Shown here: piece after piece, positions 16,170 to 25,153 of the stretch
How positions within the stretch are numbered: the stretch's first letter is position 1
How the letters are laid out: every line of letters begins with the position of its first letter
Assembly (NCBI GenBank): GCA_047638815.1
Contig: JBLIMR010000022.1
Location: 1-38,953 of the forward strand
Reading direction: 5' to 3'
Source of the DNA: JAJRRH01 sp047638815
Lineage (GTDB): Bacteria > Bacteroidota > Bacteroidia > Flavobacteriales_D > JABDKJ01
DNA length: 38,953 bases
The notes under the pieces: generated by a model
Databases searched by the model: none
What the model was told of the DNA's origin: nothing
Seen by the model: the letters and a program-made list of their open reading frames with translations, nothing else
Position numbers and translations under genes: made by a program

Positions 16170-18791
16170 ATGACCTTAGAAAAGTTTACAATAAAATCAC
16201 AACAAGCAATTAAAAATGCTGAATTGCTAACTATAGAAAATGGCCAACAAAGTATCGAAGTCGCTCATCTTATGATTGGCATGTTTCAAGCAGATGAGAA
16301 CATAATACCGTTTTTGCTGAAAAAAGTAAACGTTAATCCAGATATCGTTAAAGATACTCTGACTCAAATGGCTTTATCATACCCTAAAGTTTCCGGTGGA
16401 AATTTGCAGTTATCTAAAAACGCATCTGCTGTAATAAACACATCGGTAACACTTTTAAAAGATTTTAGTGATGAGTATGTAACACTTGAACATCTTTTAA
16501 TTTCTGTAATCTCAAGTTCAAGTAAGGAAAGCCAGATGCTCAAGGATGCTGGGCTGACCAAAAAAGAACTATTGGCTGCGATTAAAGAAATGCGTAAAGG
16601 AGAGAGGGTCACCTCATCATCACAAGAAGAAAAATACAATGCGCTGAATAAGTATGCCAACAACCTGGTGGAAATGGCTCGCAATGGAAAATTAGATCCT
16701 GTCATCGGACGGGATGATGAAATTAGAAGGGTGCTACAAATTCTAACAAGACGCACCAAGAACAACCCTATACTTATAGGAGAACCTGGCGTAGGTAAAA
16801 CTGCTATTGCTGAAGGCTTAGCCCACAGAATTATAAATGAAGATGTTCCTGAGAACTTACAGGACAAACTTATTTTTGCTTTGGACATGGGTGCACTTAT
16901 TGCCGGTGCAAAATTTAAGGGTGAATTTGAGGAAAGATTGAAAGCAGTCATCAAAGAAGTCACCCATGCTGAAGGACAAATTATTCTTTTTATAGATGAG
17001 ATACATACGCTAGTTGGTGCAGGTGGAGGGCAAGGTGCAATGGATGCAGCAAATATTCTAAAACCAGCATTAGCTCGAGGTGAATTACGTGCGATAGGTG
17101 CTACAACCCTTGATGAATACAGCAAATACTTTGAAAAAGACAAGGCTTTGGAAAGACGATTCCAAAAAGTATTGGTGGATGAGCCTTCTGTTGAAGATGC
17201 CATTTCAATACTTCGAGGAATCAAAGAAAAATACGAAGCACATCATAAGGTACTGATTAAAGATTCTGCTATAATTTCAGCTGTTGAATTGTCTCAACGT
17301 TATATAACTAATCGTTTTTTGCCAGACAAAGCTATCGATCTTATTGACGAAGCTTCAAGTAAACTTCGAATGGAAATGAATTCGAAACCAGAAGAGTTGG
17401 ATGAACTTGAACGTAAGATCATGCAACTAGAAATTGAAAGAGAGGCGATAAAGAGAGAAAAGGATGAATTGAAATTAGGTCAGTTAGCGAAGGAGTTATC
17501 CGAGTTAAACGAAAAACACAGTGCTCTCAAAAGTCGTTGGGAAAATGAAAGACATGTGGCGGAGGCCATTCAGAATTGCAAGATTGAAATTGAAGACCTA
17601 AAACTACAAGCCGAACAAGCAGAGCGAGCTGGAGATTTTGGAACAGTTGCGGAAATACGTTACGGCAAAATCCAATCTGTAGAAGAGAGGTTAGCTCGTA
17701 AAAGACACGAGATGTTTGAGATTCAAAAAGATTCTCCACTAGTAAAAGAAGAAATCGATACCGCGGAAATAGCTGACGTTGTTGCTCGATGGACTGGAAT
17801 TCCTGTTTCGAAAATGTTGCAGAGTGAAAGGGAGAAACTCTTACTGCTGGAAGACGAACTTCATCAACGAGTTGTTGGTCAGGATAAAGCCGTCATTGCA
17901 ATCTCAGATGCGGTTAGAAGAAGTAGAGCGGGTTTGCAAGATACTAAGAGACCAATAGGATCCTTCATTTTCTTGGGGACTACCGGTGTTGGAAAAACAG
18001 AACTAGCCAAAGCTCTTAGTGAGTATTTATTTGATGATGAAAACGCTATGACGAGAATTGATATGAGTGAATATCAAGAACGTCATTCGGTGAGCAGACT
18101 CGTTGGTGCACCTCCAGGATATGTAGGGTATGATGAAGGTGGTCAATTGACTGAAGCTGTGAGAAGAAGACCATACTCCATCGTATTGCTCGATGAGATA
18201 GAAAAGGCTCATCCAGATGTATTTAACATTTTGTTACAAGTTCTTGATGATGGTATCTTGACAGACAACAAAGGAAGAAGGGTTGATTTCAAAAACACGA
18301 TCATCATCATGACTTCTAATGTTGGATCCCATATCATATCAGAAAACTTTGACAAAATGGGCAACAGGAAAGATGATATATTAATAGAAAAGACCAATAA
18401 GGAAGTCTTTGAACTATTAAGAAAAAGTATGAGACCTGAGTTTCTAAATCGAATTGATGAAGTCATAATGTTCACCCCACTTGATGAAATTGACATCTGG
18501 GAAATTGTTAAAATGCAGTTAAAAGGATTGAGCGATAGATTAAAAGGGAATGGCATTACGTTTGAATATACAGATGATGCCGCAAGACAATTAGCAAAGC
18601 TTGGTTATGACCCCCAATTTGGGGCAAGGCCGGTTAAAAGGGTGATCCAAAAACATGTGTTGAATTTCCTGTCGAAAGAAATTTTAGGAAATAAAATAGA
18701 TGTCAATAAAATTGTATTACTAGACTTTGAAAAGGGAACATTTTTATTTGAAGAAAAAGAGATCCCAGTTGAAGATTTAGTGCTGGTATAA
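16170..18791 (+). CDS. clpB: ATP-dependent chaperone ClpB
   Basis: 873 aa, the usual length. It has an N-terminal Clp domain (TIKSQQAIKNAELL, with two repeats to about residue 145). The first AAA module has Walker A GEPGVGKT (about 204-211) and Walker B ILFIDEIHTL. The coiled middle domain is about 400-530 (LDELERKIMQLEIEREAIKR). The second AAA module has Walker A GTTGVGKT (about 603-610), Walker B VLLDEIEKAH and the arginine-finger region RPEFLNRIDEVIMF. The middle domain and the lack of a ClpP-binding loop signature separate it from ClpA and ClpC. It is a hexameric cytosolic disaggregase that works with DnaK. It appears monocistronic, with a terminator-like hairpin just downstream. A 286-codon antisense frame inside it is a coding shadow. 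Confidence 0.97.
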   Translation: MTLEKFTIKSQQAIKNAELLTIENGQQSIEVAHLMIGMFQADENIIPFLLKKVNVNPDIVKDTLTQMALSYPKVSGGNLQLSKNASAVINTSVTLLKDFSDEYVTLEHLLISVISSSSKESQMLKDAGLTKKELLAAIKEMRKGERVTSSSQEEKYNALNKYANNLVEMARNGKLDPVIGRDDEIRRVLQILTRRTKNNPILIGEPGVGKTAIAEGLAHRIINEDVPENLQDKLIFALDMGALIAGAKFKGEFEERLKAVIKEVTHAEGQIILFIDEIHTLVGAGGGQGAMDAANILKPALARGELRAIGATTLDEYSKYFEKDKALERRFQKVLVDEPSVEDAISILRGIKEKYEAHHKVLIKDSAIISAVELSQRYITNRFLPDKAIDLIDEASSKLRMEMNSKPEELDELERKIMQLEIEREAIKREKDELKLGQLAKELSELNEKHSALKSRWENERHVAEAIQNCKIEIEDLKLQAEQAERAGDFGTVAEIRYGKIQSVEERLARKRHEMFEIQKDSPLVKEEIDTAEIADVVARWTGIPVSKMLQSEREKLLLLEDELHQRVVGQDKAVIAISDAVRRSRAGLQDTKRPIGSFIFLGTTGVGKTELAKALSEYLFDDENAMTRIDMSEYQERHSVSRLVGAPPGYVGYDEGGQLTEAVRRRPYSIVLLDEIEKAHPDVFNILLQVLDDGILTDNKGRRVDFKNTIIIMTSNVGSHIISENFDKMGNRKDDILIEKTNKEVFELLRKSMRPEFLNRIDEVIMFTPLDEIDIWEIVKMQLKGLSDRLKGNGITFEYTDDAARQLAKLGYDPQFGARPVKRVIQKHVLNFLSKEILGNKIDVNKIVLLDFEKGTFLFEEKEIPVEDLVLV

Positions 18792-18813
18792 AGATAGTTT
18801 TTGGTTGTAGGTT

Positions 18814-18855
18814 ATAAGCTCATTCGATAAAGTAAAATTTATTGGGTGGGCTTAT
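18814..18855 (+). terminator. Probable clpB terminator
   Basis: ATAAGCTCA (18814-18822) pairs with TGGGCTTAT (18847-18855) with one wobble, and an inner ATAAA/TTTAT stem extends the structure. The T-tract that follows (TTGTTCCATTT) is imperfect. Confidence 0.5.
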
Positions 18856-18932
18856 TTGTTCCATTTATTTTGCATCATAACAAATCTTTAGGTTATTTTA
18901 CGCGATGTATAAACTAACCGGAATCCAGAAAT

Positions 18933-19439
18933 ATGAAAACACTTCACTTGAATAGACATGCCAAATCGAGCTGGAAGAGCAATGCCAATAACGATCATGA
19001 TCGACCCTTAAACGGAAGAGGCAAAATCAATGCTAAGTTCATGGCCAATTTATTCGCTACAGACAATGAAATTGATCATGTCATTTCTAGCACGGCCAAA
19101 AGAGCCCATAGGACAGCCCTTAGTTTTATCAAAGAACTTGATCTGGCCAGTGAAGACTTTATGCTTTCGAAAGAAGTCTATGCTTCAAGTGTGCAAGATC
19201 TGATGAATGTCATCAATAACATCGACAATAAATATAATGAGGTCATGATTTTCGCTCATAATCCTGGATTGGAAAATCTAAGTAATTATCTTGATCAATC
19301 ATTTAATGGAGCTTTGGTAACATGTGCTCGAGTCAAAATTATTTTTGAAGTGGAATCATGGGATGCAATTGGCCGTGATTCTGGACAAGTGGTCGAACAT
19401 GATTACCCAAGAAAGTATCCTGAGATGGCAAATTTGTAG
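18933..19439 (+). CDS. SixA-type histidine phosphatase
   Basis: 168 aa, cytosolic. The catalytic RHAKSSW is at residues 8-14 (His9). DHDRPLNGRGKINAKFMANL is typical of the SixA branch of the histidine phosphatase superfamily. VISSTAKRAHRTA supplies the second conserved arginine and IFAHNPGLENLSNYL the second catalytic His. Escherichia coli SixA removes phosphate from phosphohistidine proteins (now linked to the PTS-Ntr protein NPr); the substrate here is not known. It follows clpB after a probable terminator, so it probably has its own promoter. TTG-N21-TATTTTG at about 18843-18873 is a weak candidate. Confidence 0.88.
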   Translation: MKTLHLNRHAKSSWKSNANNDHDRPLNGRGKINAKFMANLFATDNEIDHVISSTAKRAHRTALSFIKELDLASEDFMLSKEVYASSVQDLMNVINNIDNKYNEVMIFAHNPGLENLSNYLDQSFNGALVTCARVKIIFEVESWDAIGRDSGQVVEHDYPRKYPEMANL

Positions 19440-19559
19440 CTACTTCGATTGAAAAACAGTGTTTTCATTTGGGGCTAACATAAATATACAGAAAGATAGA
19501 TGTTAAGAGTAATTTAACCAAACGCAATTATACCCCTACTTTATAGAGATATTATAGGC

Positions 19560-20543
19560 TTACGAATTCACAATTGTGAAAGGGGCTATTTGTTCAATCT
19601 CAATATTGATTATTTGTGGAAAGGACATCCCATCATTAATGTTAAGTATCCATGTTTGATTGGTCTTAGCATTCATTACATTATCGTCTCTAGTTAGGCC
19701 ATTCCAATCCACAAGCATGGTTACAACCATTTGATTTTGATCATTTAAGATTGACTCTACTTGATAAATTTCATGCTGACTATCTGTAAGTAATTTTGCC
19801 CTAGTATTCAACCAACTTTCCATCTTTGTATTCGAACTGATTTGAGTCCCAGTTGAGAATTTCATCTGGAATTCCGGACCCAAAATTTCTTGAAATGGGT
19901 TCACCTCACCTTCAAGTTGCTCCAGAAGCCCCAACCAGTAATAAATTGTGGAAAGTGCTCTGTTTTGATTTTGAGATTCCGATATTTTTTCAGCAGTCAT
20001 AGCAGCAGAAGAGATCTCATTAATATCAAAATTTGCAAACAGTGGTAATTCACCCAAGGAACAAACAAGATCTGCCTTAATTCGAATGGGCTGAAATGTC
20101 TCCGAATTGGTCTCGTTACGTGAATTATTTTTAACCAATGCAACTATGGTCAGCAACGATTCTGACACATTTTGAATCTCCAATTCCTGCACTATTAATT
20201 GACCATCCATCAATCTTGAGAATTGCTCTGATAATAATAAATTCTCTACATAACTATTCGAATTAATAAACACCTTAGATAAAGTATTTACAAAAACAGC
20301 ATTTACAACCTTATTATCATCGTTGTATCCGTTAGTTTCAATTGAAGATAGCAGCCTATAGAACTGTGCTCTAGCTAAGTTTTCTTGGTTGTATATTTTA
20401 CTAGTCCCGTGATCTTCATTTGAATCAAACTCACCTGACACTTCGTTGACAATAACGTTAGCTCTTTTCTCCGCTTTACCACAACCAAGAATTAGTATGG
20501 CACAAGAGAATGCCATAAATAGTACCCCCCAATAGCTATTCAT
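19560..20543 (-). CDS. Hypothetical lipoprotein
   Basis: 327 aa. The N-terminus MNSYWGVLFMAFSCAILILGC ends in a lipobox with Cys21, so the mature protein should be lipid-anchored. The rest is mixed helix and strand, with AEKISESQNQNRALSTIYYW and a C-terminal beta-rich part (NQMVVTMLVDWNGLTRDDNV and QTWILNINDGMSFPQIINIE). The end resembles a ligand- or load-bearing sandwich but matches no family I know. It lies 70 bp downstream of three Crp/Fnr-type regulator genes on the same strand and could be co-transcribed with them. Confidence 0.75.
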   Translation of the reverse strand: MNSYWGVLFMAFSCAILILGCGKAEKRANVIVNEVSGEFDSNEDHGTSKIYNQENLARAQFYRLLSSIETNGYNDDNKVVNAVFVNTLSKVFINSNSYVENLLLSEQFSRLMDGQLIVQELEIQNVSESLLTIVALVKNNSRNETNSETFQPIRIKADLVCSLGELPLFANFDINEISSAAMTAEKISESQNQNRALSTIYYWLGLLEQLEGEVNPFQEILGPEFQMKFSTGTQISSNTKMESWLNTRAKLLTDSQHEIYQVESILNDQNQMVVTMLVDWNGLTRDDNVMNAKTNQTWILNINDGMSFPQIINIEIEQIAPFTIVNS

Positions 20544-20613
20544 ATAAACAAATTTAAAGTGGGTGCAAAACTGGCACTAATAAACGCAGAAAGAATTGAC
20601 TAAAATCAAAAAA

Positions 20614-21192
20614 CTAACGATCAAAGTTTTTTTTGCGTATCCGGCTTAAAGTTGACTGTGTAATCCCAAGGAATGAGGCAATATGACTCAATGGAATATT
20701 ATGTACAATGTTCGGAAACTTTTCGCAGAAGCATCTGTAACTAGTCAATGCTTCTTGATTTAAAATCTCTCCTTGAAAATTGTGAGTTTCCAGTAAATAA
20801 CGGTTATGAATGTGATTTATCGTATTTCTCCACTCTGGAATTTCTTTTTCAAATACGCCCCATGCCTCTCGCGTAATTATAGCCAAATCGCTTGTAACTT
20901 CACATTCAATGGCATACTCACTTTTAATGTTTCCATAAAAGCTTTTCATATTAGACAAACATCCATTTTCATTGATAAATTCTATCGTGGTCTCTTCATT
21001 GACTTTATGATAAAGATATGATCTGAAAACTCCATTAAAGACAAATGCAATCTCATTCGAAAAATTTCCTTTTTCCAGAAAGAGCGCTCCAGGTTTAATG
21101 TGTCTCAAAACAATGTGCTCCCTGAGAAGATCCTTGCTTCGAGTAGACAAGTTTTCATTGACCTCTAACTTTTTAAATAATAGCTCAATCAT
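20614..21192 (-). CDS. Crp/Fnr family regulator (copy 1 of 3)
   Basis: 192 aa. A cyclic-nucleotide-binding-like beta roll (residues about 20-115: HIKPGALFLEKGNFSNEIAF, then VFNGVFRSYLYHKVNEETTI) joins a short winged-helix domain ending IASFLGITQSTLSRIRKKNF. No cysteine cluster for an Fe-S centre is seen, and the Arg-Ser-Ala cAMP pocket is not evident, so the ligand is unclear. Proteins of this size with the SHIASFLGIT recognition helix are common in Bacteroidota. The start is one base after the preceding gene's TGA, so the two are probably translated together. Confidence 0.9.
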   Translation of the reverse strand: MIELLFKKLEVNENLSTRSKDLLREHIVLRHIKPGALFLEKGNFSNEIAFVFNGVFRSYLYHKVNEETTIEFINENGCLSNMKSFYGNIKSEYAIECEVTSDLAIITREAWGVFEKEIPEWRNTINHIHNRYLLETHNFQGEILNQEALTSYRCFCEKFPNIVHNIPLSHIASFLGITQSTLSRIRKKNFDR

Positions 21193-21193
21193 A

Positions 21194-21790
21194 TCACATA
21201 AATGTAGTCGGATTTTCAGATTTCATACGCCTTCTAATTCTACTCAATGTGGGAGCACTCATTCCTAAAAATGAAGCAATATGTCCCAATGCTATTTTGC
21301 TGCTTATTGTCGGAAAATGCCCTAAAAACAATTTGTATCTTTCTGCCCCTAAGTGGTCAATATACAGTCTTTGTCTTTCAGATTCCTGGGTCAAAAAATT
21401 TGTGGCAGTTTGTCCTACAAGTTGATGAAATTCTGGAATTTGCCCTACTATATGCTGATAATGCTCATAGGTAATCGTTACAACTACTGAACTAACCTCT
21501 GCTTCAATGGTTCTCGTGCTTGGCAGGAAATCAAAGAAACTGCTCAGTCTAGCCACAAATTCGTTCTCTTTGACAAACATCGTAGTGATCTCCTTTCCAA
21601 ATTTATCTATAAAATAATACCGCATAACTCCAGACAAGATGAATCCTGCTTTTCTAGATACTTTCCCCGCCTCAACGAAAACATCTCCTTTACCTAGTTG
21701 TTCCACATGACATTTGTTCCTGATAAGATTCTTTCTATCCTCACTAAGGCTAATGTGTGGTTCTAAAAAATTAAAAAATTGCTGTAGCAT
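21194..21790 (-). CDS. Crp/Fnr family regulator (copy 2 of 3)
   Basis: 198 aa. Same architecture as its neighbours: a beta-roll sensor domain (QLGKGDVFVEAGKVSRKAGF and ILSGVMRYYFIDKFGKEITT) and a C-terminal helix-turn-helix (LGHIASFLGMSAPTLSRIRR). It differs from the other two at the recognition helix (MSAPTLSR versus ITQSTLSR), so it may read a different site. It ends one base before the next regulator gene. An AT-rich palindrome (AATAAATT-C-AATTTATT) touches its start codon on the upstream side. Confidence 0.9.
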   Translation of the reverse strand: MLQQFFNFLEPHISLSEDRKNLIRNKCHVEQLGKGDVFVEAGKVSRKAGFILSGVMRYYFIDKFGKEITTMFVKENEFVARLSSFFDFLPSTRTIEAEVSSVVVTITYEHYQHIVGQIPEFHQLVGQTATNFLTQESERQRLYIDHLGAERYKLFLGHFPTISSKIALGHIASFLGMSAPTLSRIRRRMKSENPTTFM

Positions 21791-21807
21791 AATAAATTCA
21801 ATTTATT
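21791..21807. promoter_or_regulatory. AT-rich 17-bp palindrome next to a start codon
   Basis: AATAAATT and AATTTATT are perfect complements around a single C, immediately before the ATG of the second Crp/Fnr gene. It could be an operator or a structure around the ribosome entry site. Chance is possible in AT-rich DNA. Confidence 0.3.
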
Positions 21808-21947
21808 ACGGAAAAGTTGGTCAATGCCGCTCATTATTAGATCATGAGCTAAAAATACAAAAATTCACACAAAATATTAGTCAAACAAGACATGTATATG
21901 TCAAAAAATCATGCATTTAGCTTTAGAAATATGAATGGTATTTATTG

Positions 21948-22523
21948 CTAAGAAACTAGTTGTTTCCTTATTCTACTTAAAGTAGACTGGGTTATTCCAA
22001 GAAAAGAAGCAATATGACCCAACGAAACTTTCTTTGCAACTTCAGGGTAATTTTCCAAAAATATTAGATAAGAGTTCTTTGCGTCTTCATTGATCAAGAC
22101 TCTCATAAATATATTGATTTCTAATAAATATTCTCCCGCCAAAAGCACCATTGCATTGAGCCAATCCTCAATATTTTCTTTGAGAAAATCACAATCATCT
22201 CTATCCAAATACAATAACGTGCACTTGGTTTCTGCGTGGACCGCACCAGTAGTTAATCTACCGTAACAAAAACTATTAATTACCGTGATGAATTCATTTT
22301 CACTCGAAAAATTCACGGTTATTTCTTTCCCACAACTATTGACAGAATAATTCCTGAGGATACCGGAAACTAGGAATCCTATTTTATCGACAACAATATC
22401 CTTCTTAATGAATATTTCGCCAGGCTTAAGTACAACTATGTTTAATCTGTCTTTGATTAATACTTTTTCTGTAGGGCTAAATGAACCGTATCGCTCAAGA
22501 ACCGCTATGAGTTTGTCATTCAT
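21948..22523 (-). CDS. Crp/Fnr family regulator (copy 3 of 3)
   Basis: 191 aa. Beta-roll domain with VLKPGEIFIKKDIVVDKIGF and LVSGILRNYSVNSCGKEITV, and a C-terminal helix-turn-helix, LGHIASFLGITQSTLSRIRK, nearly identical to that of copy 1. It is separated from copy 2 by 157 bp, so it likely has its own transcription start. A 9-bp-arm palindrome 164 bp upstream (22687-22710) is a candidate site for this or the divergent gene. Confidence 0.9.
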   Translation of the reverse strand: MNDKLIAVLERYGSFSPTEKVLIKDRLNIVVLKPGEIFIKKDIVVDKIGFLVSGILRNYSVNSCGKEITVNFSSENEFITVINSFCYGRLTTGAVHAETKCTLLYLDRDDCDFLKENIEDWLNAMVLLAGEYLLEINIFMRVLINEDAKNSYLIFLENYPEVAKKVSLGHIASFLGITQSTLSRIRKQLVS

Positions 22524-22850
22524 GATAATATTGAAAAACAGTAATAGTTGAGGTTTGGTTTTCCTCTATTCTGTTGTATTATACGACAAACATAGTATTT
22601 TTTAATTAATATATTAACAAACCTCTCTTTTTCAGACCATTCATATGAATATCCCATAATACCTAACATGATCCGATAATCTATTGAAACTATGTGTAAT
22701 AACATAGTTTAAGATAGTGACTTCGCAATTCGGGTTGGAATCCTAGTGGAATTTACTCTCATGATTCAAATGACCTTAATCAAAATTAATCTTCATCAAA
22801 ACAATCCAATAATTAATGCGTTAGTATTCTGAAACCATCAAACCAATACA
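22524..22850. other. Divergent intergenic region between Crp/Fnr copy 3 and DUF4407 genes
   Basis: This 327-bp AT-rich gap should hold promoters for both neighbours. The only clear element is the palindrome at 22687-22710. A 61-codon minus-strand frame that overlaps the regulator start is judged not to be a gene. Confidence 0.5.
22687..22710. promoter_or_regulatory. Palindrome AAACTATGT-N6-ACATAGTTT, possible Crp/Fnr-type operator
   Basis: Perfect 9-bp arms flank a 6-bp centre. The geometry (5-bp core half-sites with a 6-bp gap) is that of Crp-type operators, though the bases differ from TGTGA-N6-TCACA. The position between a Crp/Fnr gene and a divergent gene makes it a candidate autoregulatory site. 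Confidence 0.45.
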
Positions 22851-23957
22851 ATGTTAAAATCATTTTTTTGGATGTGCTCAGGAGCAGATCCCGATTACCT
22901 TGTGAGCAGCCCGAAGTCCGAACAAATAAAGTTTGCCGGCATTGGTGGCACAGTATTCTTTACCGCTATAATGGCTTTTATTGCTGCATCATATGCCCTA
23001 TATACAGTGTTCGATAATATTCCATTGTCCATTCTTTTCGGCCTGATATGGGGATTACTTATTTTCAATTTGGATAGATTTATTGTCTCAAGCATCAAAA
23101 AAACCAGTAGTAAATCAGATGAGATTATTCAAGTCCTTCCTCGAATAATTCTTGCAGTGATTATTGCTATAGTAATATCAAAACCACTGGAATTAAAAAT
23201 ATTTGAAAAGGAAATAGACCAGGTCTTGTTGACTCAGAAGAATGCCCTGACATTGGATAATCAGGAACAAATAGGATTAATCTTTGCCAAGGAAAAACTG
23301 GATCTTGATAATAAAATTGCCTCCATTAACAACACATTGGCATTGAAAGAACAAGAAGTCAATGCATTATACAGTACTTATATTGCTGAGGCTGAGGGGC
23401 GTGAAGGAACCAAATTATTGGGCAAAGGTCCGGTTTATCAAGAAAAGCGCGATAAACATGATCTTAAAATGGCCGAATTACAAGGTTTGAAAACGGAAAG
23501 CAAAGAGCAAAAAGCACTTCTTACTTCTCAATTAGCGCTAATGACTGAACGACAGAAAACACAAATTGCCAGTTCTCAGCCAATTATTGATGGATTCGAT
23601 GGCCTTATGGCTAGAATAAAGGCTTTAGGTGAGTTGCCCTTCCTACCATCCTTTTTCATCTTTCTATTATTCTTAGCGATTGAAACCTCCCCCATCTTGG
23701 CAAAACTATTGAGTCCCAAGGGTGTCTATGATATAAGATTGGCAAACTTTGAGCACAAAGAAGTAATCTGGGCTGAACAGCAAAAAAGACAGAGAGAGTT
23801 GATACTAAACGCTGATACTGCACTTAATAAAAAAGTTCTTGAGGCTTTGAAAAATGAGGATGAGTCTTACCATTATAAAAAACAAAAGGCCAGAGCACTT
23901 TTACATCATCAAGCGGATGTTTTTCTAAATGATCAGAAGGAACTGATTGGTGGTTAA
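22851..23957 (+). CDS. DUF4407 membrane protein
   Basis: 368 aa. The start FFWMCSGADPDYLVSSPKSE is diagnostic of DUF4407 proteins. Transmembrane helices are predicted at about residues 27-52, 57-77 and 90-112 (VLPRIILAVIIAIVISKPLE). A long charged, coiled-coil-rich segment follows (about 115-255). A fourth helix pair comes at LPFLPSFFIFLLFLAIETSP, and the tail is basic and helical. Their function is not established to my knowledge. It stands alone on the plus strand, converging on the MORN/TonB gene. Confidence 0.88.
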   Translation: MLKSFFWMCSGADPDYLVSSPKSEQIKFAGIGGTVFFTAIMAFIAASYALYTVFDNIPLSILFGLIWGLLIFNLDRFIVSSIKKTSSKSDEIIQVLPRIILAVIIAIVISKPLELKIFEKEIDQVLLTQKNALTLDNQEQIGLIFAKEKLDLDNKIASINNTLALKEQEVNALYSTYIAEAEGREGTKLLGKGPVYQEKRDKHDLKMAELQGLKTESKEQKALLTSQLALMTERQKTQIASSQPIIDGFDGLMARIKALGELPFLPSFFIFLLFLAIETSPILAKLLSPKGVYDIRLANFEHKEVIWAEQQKRQRELILNADTALNKKVLEALKNEDESYHYKKQKARALLHHQADVFLNDQKELIGG

Positions 23958-24025
23958 TATACACCTAATGGTTAAGTGTTGAAGGAGGGGATACACTAAA
24001 CAATTTAATCTTTTGAGGACTTAGG

Positions 24026-25153
24026 TCACATCCTTACAGGAATAATAAAATGATCTTTACTTTTAGTATAATACAAACTACTCGTAAGTTCATTCATTAT
24101 CTGTATCGCAAGAACTGTGGTTAGGTCAGACCATAGTAACATTGTTAAATTAGGTCCCGAATTCTGTTCCATTAGTTCGTCCCCAAAATCCAAAACCAAC
24201 ATGAATGATATTGAGCTACTGCCATCCTCAATTGACCATGGCTTAAATTTTGGGAAATTCTGCATGGCATCTAACGTTGCTATTTCCATTTCTTTAGAAA
24301 AACCGCGAAGTATTTCTGTGTGCTTAATATCACCTTGGTTGTTAATCTCAAATTTGAGGAAGACTCTACCAAACACCTCCAGGGATTTCGCCTTAGCTCC
24401 TAATGTGCTATTCTGTTTAAAAAAATCACGCGTCTCTTTTTTTAGACATTTACTAGTGCTTTTTACATCATCTTCGCATTCCAAAAGAGTAGGAAATATG
24501 GTGCTTTCTGAATCAATTTTCGCATACTCTTCCTCCAGAATAATTTCGGTTCCTTTCTTTTCACCTCTCTTGTACAATTCCTTGTATACCACCTCCTTAT
24601 GCTGATTATAATAAAGCACTTCACCTTTTAACTTTCCTTCATTAAACTCACAAGTTTTAACCACATGTCCCTCAACATCCAAGTATTTCCAATCACCATG
24701 TTTTTTATTATATTCATAGGGGCCCGATGATGCTAGTTGCCCTCCTGGATAATGATAATACTTCCATTCTCCATGCTTCAGAAATTCTTTATAATGACCC
24801 TCAGACCATTTATTCCCATTGTCATAAAAGTCTTTAAAACTACCTGTAACTTTTCTTTGTATTAAGTCTTTAAATCCAATGATAGTGGACAGGGTTATCT
24901 TGTCTGGATTATACGTCTTTCTTAGATATTTACCTTTCTCAATTCTTTCTATTGACTGAAAATCATTAATAGATATTAGCTCAGCCCCTTCATCCAAAAA
25001 CTTTTGATATTTCTTTAAGGCAATTTGGTCAATCTTAACAGGAGTTGATTTCTTTCTCTGGCCAAAACTCAATGTGCAGATCAATAATAAACTAAACGTT
25101 AGCCCTATTTTTTTCAAAAGGTATTTTGAGATTCTATTCCTCCTCATCAACAA
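24026..25153 (-). CDS. MORN-repeat protein with TonB-like C-terminal domain
   Basis: 375 aa. The start at 25153 overlaps the previous gene by 20 nt; a nearby ATG at 25147 is also possible. A signal peptide (KKIGLTFSLLLICTLSFGQ) is followed by MORN or YwqK-type repeats: FYDNGNKWSEGHYKEFLKHG, EWKYYHYPGGQLASSGPYEY and KHGDWKYLDVEGHVVKTCEF. Next comes a TonB C-terminal-like domain (about 255-330: GRVFLKFEINNQGDIKHTEI and FPKFKPWSI). About 45 residues extend beyond it with no match I know. The family is frequent in Bacteroidota, and the TonB-like domain probably binds a periplasmic or outer-membrane partner rather than energising transport. Role unknown. Confidence 0.75.
   Translation of the reverse strand: MLMRRNRISKYLLKKIGLTFSLLLICTLSFGQRKKSTPVKIDQIALKKYQKFLDEGAELISINDFQSIERIEKGKYLRKTYNPDKITLSTIIGFKDLIQRKVTGSFKDFYDNGNKWSEGHYKEFLKHGEWKYYHYPGGQLASSGPYEYNKKHGDWKYLDVEGHVVKTCEFNEGKLKGEVLYYNQHKEVVYKELYKRGEKKGTEIILEEEYAKIDSESTIFPTLLECEDDVKSTSKCLKKETRDFFKQNSTLGAKAKSLEVFGRVFLKFEINNQGDIKHTEILRGFSKEMEIATLDAMQNFPKFKPWSIEDGSSSISFMLVLDFGDELMEQNSGPNLTMLLWSDLTTVLAIQIMNELTSSLYYTKSKDHFIIPVRM

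Noticed and set aside
16364..17224. 286-codon antisense frame within clpB
   Set aside because: It lies entirely inside a clear clpB gene on the other strand, is Ser/Ile/Leu-rich as expected of a shadow frame, and has no family resemblance.
22520..22705. 61-codon minus-strand frame overlapping the third Crp/Fnr start
   Set aside because: It has no recognisable composition or domain, lies in an AT-rich promoter region and overlaps a palindrome; the overlap with the regulator start is probably chance.
24117..24605. 162-codon plus-strand frame opposite the MORN/TonB gene
   Set aside because: It is antisense to a well-supported gene with TonB-like and MORN motifs and shows no protein family features.
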